Source: Spirochaetaceae bacterium
Lineage (GTDB): Bacteria; Spirochaetota; Spirochaetia; Treponematales; Breznakiellaceae
Assembly: GCA_031278575.1 (NCBI GenBank)
Contig: JAITKD010000115.1
Span: 1-5,368, forward strand
Direction: 5' to 3'
DNA: 5,368 nucleotides
Position 1 is the stretch's first letter, and every line of letters begins with the position of its first letter. Under the pieces are notes generated by a model, which saw only the letters and a list, made by a program, of their open reading frames with translations, did no database searches and was not told the origin of the DNA. The translations under genes and the position numbers were made by a program. Of this stretch, positions 1-5,368 are shown piece by piece.

Positions 1-1126
1 GGCGGCGCCTTCTCTTTTTGGGTTCCCCTTCGGAGATCTCCGCAGGCCCGGGAGCTTCGGCCAGGGCGAACCGGGGTTTCCCCCGTTCTATAAAATGGGT
101 TTTCTTTATGGTTATCCCATGTTCCCCAAAGATGCGCCGTACCGCGTAATCCAGTTCCATCCTAGGGGGATTTATGGGCAGCACATAGTGCCGGGCCTCA
201 AAAAAGGCATTTTTATAGTTCTCCGCGACCCCCCCGTCCCAATCTACAAAGTCCTCCAAGTAATCCCGGATAAAGGCCGCCAGGGCTTCTCCGGGAGTTC
301 CGGTGCCGTCCAAATCGGCCAGGCTTTTCAGGTACCGGATACGGAAAACCGCGCTTTTTTTCATCATATCCGAGGCATTGGGCTGTAAATATTCATAAAG
401 ACCGAAGGCTTCAAGGCTTTCCACGATCCGGCACGCGGAAGCGGACTGAATGATTTTAAACATTTCTTCCGTTAGCCGGGAGGGCGATATGGAAGCAAGC
501 AATGGGGACTGCCGTTTAATTTTCCATCGCAGCCCCAGGGACAGCTTAAACCCGGTAGCGGCGGCGTATTTTATCGCCCGGATCATCCGTACCGGATCAT
601 CCTTAAAAATAACCGAAAGGGGAATAATGGGACGGATCCGTTTATTCCGGATATCCTTCATCCCCCCGACATAATCCACCACCACCTGTTTTCCCGGATC
701 GTAAAAAAGGGCGTTCAGGGAAAAATCCCGGCGGCACACATCTTCCTCAATGGTCCCAAAGGTATTGCTGGTAGGGCCGTCCTTGAGGGACCGGAAGGTG
801 GAAACCTCGAAGGTTTTGGGGCCGAAATAAACATGAACCAGCCGGAAGCGCCGGCCTATGATCCGGGCATTACGGAATATTTTTTTTATCCGGGATGGGC
901 TGGCGCCGCTGACAATATCAAAGTCCTTAGGCTTTTTACCCAACATCAGGTCCCGGACCGCCCCCCCGACGATATAGGTTTCATACCCATTGGCCCGCAG
1001 CCGTTCGGTAATATACACCGCATCGGTATCCACATCGGCAAAATTGATCCCATGTTCATCCTGGGTATAAACAACCGCCTTTTTGACCGGCCTGCCGTTA
1101 TTTTCGGCACTATAACGGATCCGCAT
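1..1126 (-). CDS. pcnB: Poly(A) polymerase I (PcnB family), C-terminus cut by window edge
   Basis: This is a class II nucleotidyltransferase that adds A residues to RNA 3' ends, which usually promotes RNA decay in bacteria. There are 375 codons without a stop from the ATG at 1126-1124 to the left edge. Visible motifs are GGAVRD (residues 54-59), DFD with the two likely metal-binding aspartates (D68, D70), RRDFSLNAL (132-140) and FKDDPVRMIRAIKYAA (174-189). GRRFRLVHV (91-99), followed by EVSTFR, matches the signature that separates poly(A) polymerases from CCA-adding enzymes. The last visible residues (KKRRRR, 370-375) resemble the basic tail of PcnB proteins, so probably little is missing. 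The start overlaps the hydrolase stop as TGATG, with a weak AGG about 8 bases upstream, which points to translational coupling. A CCA-adding role cannot be fully excluded from sequence alone. Confidence 0.9.
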   Translation of the reverse strand, partial: MRIRYSAENNGRPVKKAVVYTQDEHGINFADVDTDAVYITERLRANGYETYIVGGAVRDLMLGKKPKDFDIVSGASPSRIKKIFRNARIIGRRFRLVHVYFGPKTFEVSTFRSLKDGPTSNTFGTIEEDVCRRDFSLNALFYDPGKQVVVDYVGGMKDIRNKRIRPIIPLSVIFKDDPVRMIRAIKYAAATGFKLSLGLRWKIKRQSPLLASISPSRLTEEMFKIIQSASACRIVESLEAFGLYEYLQPNASDMMKKSAVFRIRYLKSLADLDGTGTPGEALAAFIRDYLEDFVDWDGGVAENYKNAFFEARHYVLPINPPRMELDYAVRRIFGEHGITIKKTHFIERGKPRFALAEAPGPAEISEGEPKKRRRR

Positions 1127-2085
1127 CACGTTGCCTGGGGAGAACAGTGCCGGGAAAGCCAGGCCAGGAGGTTCTCCATGACTTCCTCCCGGTTGGTCTC
1201 ATTTAAGGATTCATGCCGGGCATCGGGATACAGCACAAATTCCAGGTCCTTTATCCCCATGGACCGGTAGACGTTTACCAGGGTGGTGGGACTGTTCCCC
1301 ATATCCCCCACGGGATCGGCGCTTCCGGAAAAAATATAGATAGGAAGATTCCGGGGGATCCCCTCCATGGCCTTGGGTTTATGGATCCGGCTCAAGGCAT
1401 CCGTCATATCCCGGTAAAACCCCACGGAACAGAGTTTGCCGCAGAGGGGGTCCGCCACAAAGGCATCCACCGCCTGTTCATCCCGGGAAAGCCAGTCAAA
1501 ATTGGTCCGGTTCGGCCGGAAGGGCTTGTTAAAGGCCCCGTCCGCCAGGGCCCGGGCAAACAAAGAGCGGTTACGGACCCCCCGAAAAAAGGCAAGGGTC
1601 TTCATAACCGGTACGCTCATCACGGCTTTTATTCCGTCCGGGCCCCGGGTACCCGAAAGGATACATCCCCCCAGGGGGCGGCGGTACCTTTCGATATAAG
1701 CCTGGGCAATAAAGGAACCCCAGGAATGGCCCAGCAAAAAAAGGGGAAGCCCCGGACAAGCCCCGTCGATACGGCGGTGGATCTCCTCAATGTCCGATAC
1801 CACCAGGGAAAACCCGTCCCGATCGGCGCAATGCCCCAGCAGGCCCCCGGCCTCCGGTCCGTTTACGCCAAGATCCGCGGTTTTTCCGTGCCCCCGCATA
1901 TCCGCGGCCCAAACCTCAAATCCCCCGCCGCAGAGCCGCCGGGCAAGATCCCCGTACCGCAGGGAATGTTCGGCCATACCGTGAACTATGTGTACCACCC
2001 CACGGGGCGTACCCTCCGGCTTCCATTGCCGTACAAAAAGCCGGGATCCGCCGGCCCCGGATATCCAAGTAGTCAACTCATCCAT
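1126..2085 (-). CDS. Alpha/beta hydrolase, monoacylglycerol lipase/lysophospholipase type
   Basis: A 319-residue protein of the serine hydrolase group (Hydrolase_4, formerly annotated PldB or monoglyceride lipase). The family cleaves monoacylglycerols or lysophospholipids; the true substrate here is unknown. The full catalytic set is visible: HG of the oxyanion region (H35-G36 within IVHGMAEHSLRY), the nucleophile elbow GHSWGS with Ser121, Asp257 in SGSADPVGD, and His291 in YPDARHESLNE. The helical lid lies roughly at residues 145-235. The length is normal for the family. No signal peptide or membrane segment is seen, so it is probably cytoplasmic. It is the first gene of a minus-strand pair, with pcnB directly downstream sharing one base. 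The chosen ATG leaves the N-terminal strand intact; an AGGGGG lies 11 bases upstream, slightly farther than ideal. Confidence 0.9.
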   Translation of the reverse strand: MDELTTWISGAGGSRLFVRQWKPEGTPRGVVHIVHGMAEHSLRYGDLARRLCGGGFEVWAADMRGHGKTADLGVNGPEAGGLLGHCADRDGFSLVVSDIEEIHRRIDGACPGLPLFLLGHSWGSFIAQAYIERYRRPLGGCILSGTRGPDGIKAVMSVPVMKTLAFFRGVRNRSLFARALADGAFNKPFRPNRTNFDWLSRDEQAVDAFVADPLCGKLCSVGFYRDMTDALSRIHKPKAMEGIPRNLPIYIFSGSADPVGDMGNSPTTLVNVYRSMGIKDLEFVLYPDARHESLNETNREEVMENLLAWLSRHCSPQAT

Positions 2086-2089
2086 GGCT

Positions 2090-2102
2090 CATTGTACCCC
2101 CT
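2090..2102 (-). promoter_or_regulatory. Ribosome binding site region of the hydrolase gene, with a 4-codon overlapping ORF
   Basis: On the minus strand AGGGGG (2102-2097) is the only Shine-Dalgarno-like sequence. It is 11 bases from the hydrolase ATG (2085-2083) but only 4 bases from another ATG at 2092-2090. That ATG opens a four-codon frame (Met-Ser-His-Gly, stop TGA at 2080-2078) spanning the hydrolase start. The hydrolase homology fits only the 2085 start. The tiny frame may be chance or may affect initiation. Confidence 0.35.
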
Positions 2103-2131
2103 ATGTTAATGTTCTGACAATAATGTTATAA
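2103..2131 (-). promoter_or_regulatory. Candidate promoter for hydrolase-pcnB
   Basis: On the minus strand TTATAA (2131-2126) and TAACAT (2108-2103) are separated by 17 bases, each matching the sigma70 consensus at 4 of 6 positions. It overlaps the plus-strand promoter back to back, so the two may compete or share control. The match is weak and rests on position as much as on sequence. Confidence 0.3.
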
Positions 2132-2132
2132 T
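2104..2132 (+). promoter_or_regulatory. Extended -10 promoter for the methyltransferase operon
   Basis: A perfect TATAAT at 2127-2132 is preceded by TG one base away (2124-2125), making an extended -10 element. The -35 position (2104-2109, TGTTAA, 17-base spacer) matches poorly, as is common for extended -10 promoters. Transcription should begin near 2139, only a few bases before the gene start at 2142. It is the only good promoter in the 56-base gap between the divergent genes and probably drives both plus-strand genes. Confidence 0.7.
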
Positions 2133-2141
2133 GAGAATTCC

Positions 2142-3356
2142 ATGGCAATGGGTGAATTTTTTACCGCCCCGGTGGAACAAATCGTTTCCGGAGGGGCCGG
2201 GATGGTCCGATATCGGGGAAAATCTATTTTTATTGACCTGACCGCTCCGGGGGACCTGGTAACCGGACGGATAACCGAAGAACACCAGGACTGGGCCGAT
2301 GCGGAATTACTGGAGATCCTCGAACCTTCCCCCTTACGGGAGACCCCCTTTTGTCCCCTCTACGGGAGCTGCGGGGGCTGTTCCCTGCAGCATCTGTCCT
2401 ACGAAGCCCAGGTAAAGGAAAAAACCCGGATGCTCCGGGAGGCTTTTTTCCGGTTAGGGGGTTTCTCCTCCCTCCCGGAGTTGGGGGTTCATCCCTCGAT
2501 CCCGGAGGGATACCGGAACCGGGTACAATTTCATTGTATAAAGCCCCGTTATCCAACCCGGCGGCCTTTGCCCCGGTCCCTGGGGAGAAACCGCCCGGTT
2601 CCTTCCCATCCGGGGGGGGGCCTGGGTTTTAAGGCCCGGAAAAGCGGCGAACTCATCCCGGTTTCCGGCTGTCCCGTAGCCGATCCGGGGATACGCCGGG
2701 CCCTGGAGGAGGGCGTCCTCCCCACCCCGCCGGATAAGGACCGTTTTACCGTGTATGCCCGGGGCGGCGCCCTCGTATACGAGGGGGGGATATCCCGGGG
2801 GAAGGTAAGCCTTTTGGGCAGGGAACTCCTGATGGACGCGGGGGTCTTTTTCCAAAGCAACGGAAACGCCCTGGAATCCCTCATTCCGGAACTCCGGGAA
2901 GCCGCGGCGGGGGCGGATCCTTCCCTGCCCATGGCGGATATCTACTGCGGGGTGGGGACCTTTGCCGCTTTTTTGGGGGAGTCTTTTTCCCGGATCGATC
3001 TGGTGGAGGAAAACCAACGGGCCCTCAACCTGGCCAGGGAAAATATTCCCTCCGGGAATTGCCGGTTTTTCCCCCAAAAAGCGGATCCCTGGGCCGCCTG
3101 CCGGAGGGGAAGAGGGAAAGCCCCCTACGGGTTTATAACGGTAGATCCCCCCCGGCAGGGACTTTCCGGCCCCCTGCGGCAATGGCTTATCCGGGAGGGA
3201 CCGCCGGTCCTGGCTTACGTATCCTGCGATCCCGCCACCCTGGCCAGGGACAGCGGGGAATTATGCCGGGGGGGATACGGGTTGGAAAAACTCAGTTTCC
3301 ACGATTTTTATCCCCAGACCGCCCATATCGAAGCCCTGGCGGTATTCAAAAGATGA
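2142..3356 (+). CDS. rlmD: 23S rRNA (uracil-5-)-methyltransferase, TrmA/RumA (RlmD) family
   Basis: A 404-residue SAM-dependent enzyme that methylates C5 of a uracil in RNA, most likely 23S rRNA. A TRAM-like RNA-binding domain covers about residues 3-62. Cysteines C71, C77, C80 (C-x5-C-x2-C) and C177 match the [4Fe-4S] ligands of RumA, which argues against TrmA proper. The catalytic domain has FFQSN (236-240), the SAM-binding motif ADIYCGVGTF (265-274), DPPRQGL (335-341), the nucleophile Cys362 in SCDPATLARD, and HIE with Glu397 near the C-terminus. Two starts are possible, Met1 and Met3 (2148); neither has a clear ribosome binding site and the promoter lies immediately upstream. A proline/arginine-rich stretch at residues 134-160 looks like an extra loop and ends in a run of nine G. 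Whether it targets U1939, U747 or both cannot be told, so the symbol is tentative. Confidence 0.88.
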   Translation: MAMGEFFTAPVEQIVSGGAGMVRYRGKSIFIDLTAPGDLVTGRITEEHQDWADAELLEILEPSPLRETPFCPLYGSCGGCSLQHLSYEAQVKEKTRMLREAFFRLGGFSSLPELGVHPSIPEGYRNRVQFHCIKPRYPTRRPLPRSLGRNRPVPSHPGGGLGFKARKSGELIPVSGCPVADPGIRRALEEGVLPTPPDKDRFTVYARGGALVYEGGISRGKVSLLGRELLMDAGVFFQSNGNALESLIPELREAAAGADPSLPMADIYCGVGTFAAFLGESFSRIDLVEENQRALNLARENIPSGNCRFFPQKADPWAACRRGRGKAPYGFITVDPPRQGLSGPLRQWLIREGPPVLAYVSCDPATLARDSGELCRGGYGLEKLSFHDFYPQTAHIEALAVFKR

Positions 3357-5107
3357 ACCGGGGTATGCGGCGGCGCGGTTTTCTGGCGTTTTTCCTCATC
3401 ACGGCCCTCTCCCCGCTCCCCGGCCAGGACGGGGAAGGCCCTCCCCCGGTTACCGCCCCTATCTGGCGGGAGGCCCTGGAGGGAATGGTAACGGGGCTCC
3501 CGTCGGTTCAGGGGGGAACGGTGGTCGCGGTATTGGACGGGGGAAACCTAAAAGCCTATAGCCGCCGGGGAACCTTGCTCTGGGATTATTTTGCCGGGGG
3601 AAAATTGGCCCCCTATATCACCCGATCCCGGGAAGGGCTCAATTATATATGCAGGACCAACGGGACCTTTATCGTCCTCAACCGGGTGGGACGGGAACTA
3701 TGGCGGATGAACCTGGACGCCCCCCTTTCCTCGCCGGTTCTCGTCGGCTGGGACGGACGGCTTTTTATCCCCCTTGGGGATCGGCTGATCTGTTATACCG
3801 CCTCGGGGTACCCCCTCTGGGGGAAAACGTTCCCCGCCCCCATTGCCCTCGCCCCCATAACGGATACCCGGGGGGGGCTTATGATGGTTCTGGAAAACGG
3901 GGAATTCCTTTCGATAGACCCCTTTGGGAAAACCCGTTCCCGGATGCTTCCCGCCATACCCGTGGCAATAACCCCCCTGACCGGCGGGGGAGATGGCAAA
4001 GCTGGCGAAACCTTTAGAAACCAGGATACCCTGATCTTTTACGAGGCCGGAACCGTGGACGTCCTCAGCCGGGATGCCGGGGGAAACCAAACCCTCCTGT
4101 CCGGGACCTTCCCCAGCCTGCCCGCCCCGCCCCTGGCGGCGGTGAGCCGGGGGGGCCTCGCGGCCCTTACCCTTATCGACGGCAGGGTCCTCTTCCTCTC
4201 CGGTTCCGGGGGCCGGATCCTCTGGACCGGGGAGAGCCACCTCAGGGCCGGGGGAACCTCCGCGGCCCCAAAACAAGAAGTGTCGATGATCTTTGACGAA
4301 TGGGGGATCTACGTACTCTCCCGGTCCGGGGCATCGGGGTTTACCGAAGACGGCCGGCGGCTGTGGATGCTGGAACTGACGGGAACCGCGGCGATCCCCG
4401 TCCTCAGTGACGAGGGCGCCCTCTTTGCCGGCGGGGAGGACTGGATTCTCTACGCCTATCAGATGGAGGATCGGACCGGGTCCCTGGGGAGATCCTCCTC
4501 CGGCCCTCCCCCGGAGGGCAGCTACGGCCTGGGCGCCCCGCCTCCGTTATCCTGGACGGATTATTCCTTTGGGCTGGGGGAAATCGACACCCAATTAAGC
4601 CGGATCCGCCGGGACATCTTCGCGGGCCGTGTCGGGGAAAATGAACGGGACCATACCGCCTATTTAATGGAGCTATCCGGGAGTTTTATCCGTACCCCCG
4701 GGGCATCCGCGGTCCGGCCTCCGGTCCATATCCAGCACCGGATCGCCGGGGCCCAGCTCCTGGGGTATATCGGTTCCCGGGAAACCATTCCCTTTCTGGT
4801 AACCCTTTTGTACTATGAACAGGAACCCCTGGTTAAAATAGCCGCCGTGGAAGCCATCGGACGGATCGGCCTTGACCCGGAGGGCGCCGCCCTGCGGGTG
4901 TTTTCGACCATGCTGGCCCCCACGCTCCCCGGAGGGGACGAGCGGGTTTTGACGGCCATAGCCGGGGCTACCGGAGCCCTCTGCCGTTTTTCCGGCCCCC
5001 CCCTCAGTAACGCGGGGGTGAAAATCCTCTCGGCCCTTACGGCTGGGGATTATCCGCCCCTGGTACGGGACCGGGCCCAAGCGGAACTAAACGCCCTGCG
5101 CCGTTGA
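3353..5107 (+). CDS. Exported PQQ-like beta-propeller protein with C-terminal HEAT repeats
   Basis: The 584-residue product begins with a Sec-type signal peptide: basic MRRRG, a hydrophobic stretch at about 10-20, and likely cleavage near residues 24-26. No lipobox cysteine is present, so it is probably soluble in the periplasm rather than a lipoprotein. Residues 50-370 carry PQQ-like propeller repeats; G-x-x-L-W signatures occur at W77, W117, W156, W291 and W338, with degenerate blades between. A glycine/proline-rich linker (about 375-400) leads to HEAT-like helical repeats at about 461-489, 490-525, 529-565 and 566-584. Such proteins usually act as protein-binding scaffolds; BamB is a propeller relative in fold only, and no enzyme motif is seen. 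The ATG overlaps the methyltransferase stop (ATGA), indicating coupling. The same frame stays open upstream to 3059, but that part is out-of-frame methyltransferase sequence, and the signal peptide fixes the start at 3353 or Met5 (3365). Confidence 0.85.
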   Translation: MNRGMRRRGFLAFFLITALSPLPGQDGEGPPPVTAPIWREALEGMVTGLPSVQGGTVVAVLDGGNLKAYSRRGTLLWDYFAGGKLAPYITRSREGLNYICRTNGTFIVLNRVGRELWRMNLDAPLSSPVLVGWDGRLFIPLGDRLICYTASGYPLWGKTFPAPIALAPITDTRGGLMMVLENGEFLSIDPFGKTRSRMLPAIPVAITPLTGGGDGKAGETFRNQDTLIFYEAGTVDVLSRDAGGNQTLLSGTFPSLPAPPLAAVSRGGLAALTLIDGRVLFLSGSGGRILWTGESHLRAGGTSAAPKQEVSMIFDEWGIYVLSRSGASGFTEDGRRLWMLELTGTAAIPVLSDEGALFAGGEDWILYAYQMEDRTGSLGRSSSGPPPEGSYGLGAPPPLSWTDYSFGLGEIDTQLSRIRRDIFAGRVGENERDHTAYLMELSGSFIRTPGASAVRPPVHIQHRIAGAQLLGYIGSRETIPFLVTLLYYEQEPLVKIAAVEAIGRIGLDPEGAALRVFSTMLAPTLPGGDERVLTAIAGATGALCRFSGPPLSNAGVKILSALTAGDYPPLVRDRAQAELNALRR

Positions 5108-5108
5108 G

Positions 5109-5146
5109 CCGGTTTTGAGACAGCCTCTCTTGGCCAAAACAACCGG
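5109..5146 (+). terminator. Imperfect hairpin just after the propeller/HEAT gene
   Basis: GTTTTG (5112-5117) pairs with CAAAAC (5135-5140), and CCG (5109-5111) with CGG (5144-5146) across a three-base bulge; the loop holds a smaller GAGA/TCTC pairing. It starts two bases after the stop codon, so it may mark the 3' end of the operon mRNA. No T-run follows, so it is not a standard intrinsic terminator. Confidence 0.3.
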
Positions 5147-5175
5147 TGGACAAAGGTTATAAATAGAAATATATT
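5147..5175 (+). promoter_or_regulatory. Strong sigma70-like promoter reading into the hairpin-rich region
   Basis: TGGACA (5147-5152) and TATATT (5170-5175) each match the consensus at 5 of 6 positions, with the ideal 17-base spacer, in an AT-rich patch unlike the GC-rich genes. Transcription would begin near 5182, next to GGGAGG (5181-5186). No ATG follows at a suitable distance, and reading on from here gives no obvious protein before the window ends. Confidence 0.5.
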
Positions 5176-5185
5176 TTATAGGGAG

Positions 5186-5216
5186 GTTTTCCCAAAATTT
5201 CAATTTTTGGGAAAGC
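5186..5216. repeat. Inverted repeat A (10 perfect pairs, 12 with a wobble)
   Basis: TTTCCCAAAA (5188-5197) is the exact reverse complement of TTTTGGGAAA (5205-5214), around a seven-base loop. A T-G wobble and a G-C pair extend it to 5186 and 5216. There is no trailing T-run to make it a clear terminator. Confidence 0.8.
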
Positions 5217-5217
5217 A

Positions 5218-5267
5218 ACCTTAGGGAAACGCTGATTAACTTGACGCTAATCGCGTTTCCCTAAGGT
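5218..5267. repeat. Large inverted repeat B, near-perfect 50-base palindrome
   Basis: Outer arms of 15 bases pair perfectly (5218-5232 with 5253-5267; ACCTTAGGG and CCCTAAGGT at the ends). After one bulged T (5233), GATTA (5234-5238) pairs with TAATC (5248-5252), closing a nine-base loop. Within it ACGCTRAT occurs twice (5229-5236, 5244-5251). The outer arm (TTAGGGAAACGCTGATTAA) has the look of a transposon terminal repeat, so a MITE-like or attachment element is possible. No T-run follows. Confidence 0.88.
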
Positions 5268-5291
5268 ATTTGCTCATTTCATTGCGCAAAT
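5268..5291. repeat. Inverted repeat C
   Basis: ATTTGC (5268-5273) pairs with GCAAAT (5286-5291) around a 12-base loop and directly abuts repeat B. An alternative pairing is CATTT (5275-5279) with AAATG (5288-5292). It is short enough that chance is possible. Confidence 0.45.
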
Positions 5292-5339
5292 GGGGTAAAC
5301 TTTGTTTACCTTGCGTTAAAGCAGCGCCGATTGCGCCAA
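5282..5339 (+). repeat. Three copies of TTGCGNNAA
   Basis: TTGCGCAAA (5282-5290), TTGCGTTAA (5311-5319) and TTGCGCCAA (5331-5339) share TTGCGNNAA, with starts 29 and 20 bases apart. The first contains the perfect palindrome TTGCGCAA. A similar TTCGCCAAC reads on the minus strand at about 5344-5352. They could be binding sites for a regulator or replication/recombination protein, or simply arms of the local hairpins. Confidence 0.45.
5294..5310. repeat. Inverted repeat D, 7-bp stem with TTT loop
   Basis: GGTAAAC (5294-5300) pairs perfectly with GTTTACC (5304-5310) around a three-T loop. CGCAA (5285-5289) and TTGCG (5311-5315) can pair outside it across a four-base bulge, giving a longer composite stem that competes with repeat C. 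Confidence 0.7.
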
Positions 5340-5350
5340 CGCGGTTGGCG
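5334..5350. repeat. Inverted repeat E, 7-bp stem with GCG loop
   Basis: CGCCAAC (5334-5340) pairs perfectly with GTTGGCG (5344-5350) around GCG. GCGCC is also directly repeated just upstream (5324-5328 and 5333-5337). The sequence after it ends in AATAAA at the window edge with no T-run. Confidence 0.7.
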
Positions 5351-5368
5351 AATTCTCGATTGAATAAA

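Larger units (their letters stand above)
5182..5368 (+). ncRNA. Candidate structured RNA or long 5' leader, open at right edge
   Basis: Downstream of the promoter at 5147-5175 nearly every stretch can fold: stems at 5186-5216, 5218-5267, 5268-5291, 5294-5310 and 5334-5350 lie almost end to end. No coding sequence is recognisable here. This pattern fits a small structured RNA, a regulatory leader of a gene beyond the edge, or the end of a mobile element. No known RNA family is recognised, and the right boundary is not visible. Confidence 0.3.

Noticed and set aside
95..1270. Plus-strand open frames opposite pcnB
   Set aside because: The minus strand carries an uninterrupted frame with all PcnB motifs, so these are shadows.
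1213..2109. Long plus-strand open frame of 298 codons opposite the hydrolase gene
   Set aside because: It mirrors the hydrolase, whose full catalytic motif set is on the minus strand. The mirror protein is Pro/Gly-rich with no family resemblance, as expected from GC-rich antisense.
2082..2145. CCATGG at both divergent start codons (2082-2087 and 2140-2145) as a paired operator
   Set aside because: Each is only six bases set by the start codon context, and the flanks do not extend the symmetry convincingly.
2454..3182. Minus-strand open frame of 242 codons opposite the methyltransferase
   Set aside because: No start signal or recognisable motif; composition is typical of the antisense of GC-rich coding DNA.
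3059..3352. Upstream extension of the propeller/HEAT reading frame
   Set aside because: This part overlaps the conserved C-terminal half of the methyltransferase in another frame, is low in hydrophobic pattern, and would bury the signal peptide about 100 residues inside the protein.
3698..4276. Minus-strand open frame opposite the propeller gene
   Set aside because: Gly/Pro-rich shadow frame; the plus strand has the repeating G-x-x-L-W pattern and signal peptide.
5186..5267. Classic Rho-independent terminators at inverted repeats A and B
   Set aside because: Neither stem is followed by a T-run on the plus strand, and a promoter lies just upstream, so plain termination of the preceding operon does not explain them.
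5315..5350. Possible integron attC site in the hairpin region (GTTAAAG and GCCAAC)
   Set aside because: The core sites do not fit the RYYYAAC/GTTRRRY arrangement in the right order and spacing, and no integrase or cassette is visible.
5108..5368. CRISPR array or tRNA gene in the repeat-rich tail
   Set aside because: The repeats are inverted and unequal rather than direct and regularly spaced, and no cloverleaf with T-loop and anticodon features can be traced.

Overview
The window looks like chromosomal DNA of a GC-rich spirochaete, most likely a Treponema-type organism such as those of the termite-gut group. This assignment is an inference. It rests on the gene content (a PcnB-type poly(A) polymerase, a TrmA/RumA-type RNA methyltransferase and an exported propeller-plus-HEAT protein), heavy use of CGG, GGG and CCC codons, and many G/C runs of 7 to 9. 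No rRNA or tRNA gene is present to confirm it.

Four genes fill positions 1 to 5107 as two divergent pairs. On the minus strand, an alpha/beta hydrolase of the monoacylglycerol lipase/lysophospholipase type (1126-2085) is followed by a poly(A) polymerase gene (1126 down to the left edge, C-terminus cut off). Their stop and start share one base (TGATG). On the plus strand, a 23S rRNA uracil-5 methyltransferase with a four-cysteine iron-sulfur site (2142-3356) overlaps by four bases (ATGA) the gene for an exported PQQ-like beta-propeller protein with C-terminal HEAT repeats (3353-5107). The 56-base gap at 2086-2141 holds a strong extended -10 promoter for the plus-strand pair and a weaker candidate for the minus-strand pair. 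The plus-strand -10 lies so close to the methyltransferase start that its mRNA should have almost no leader.

The gene pairs do not form one pathway. The poly(A) polymerase (RNA 3'-end tailing) and the methyltransferase (rRNA modification) both act on RNA. The hydrolase probably handles acylglycerols or lysophospholipids. The propeller/HEAT protein is probably a periplasmic or envelope scaffold.

The last 261 bases (5108-5368) hold no recognisable gene and differ sharply from the rest. They contain an AT-rich stretch with a very good sigma70-like promoter (TGGACA, 17 bases, TATATT). An almost continuous tiling of inverted repeats follows, the largest a nearly perfect 50-base palindrome at 5218-5267, together with a TTGCGNNAA motif repeated three times. 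This could be a structured RNA or long leader, or the end of a mobile or MITE-like element that runs past the right edge. It is the most unusual part of the window.
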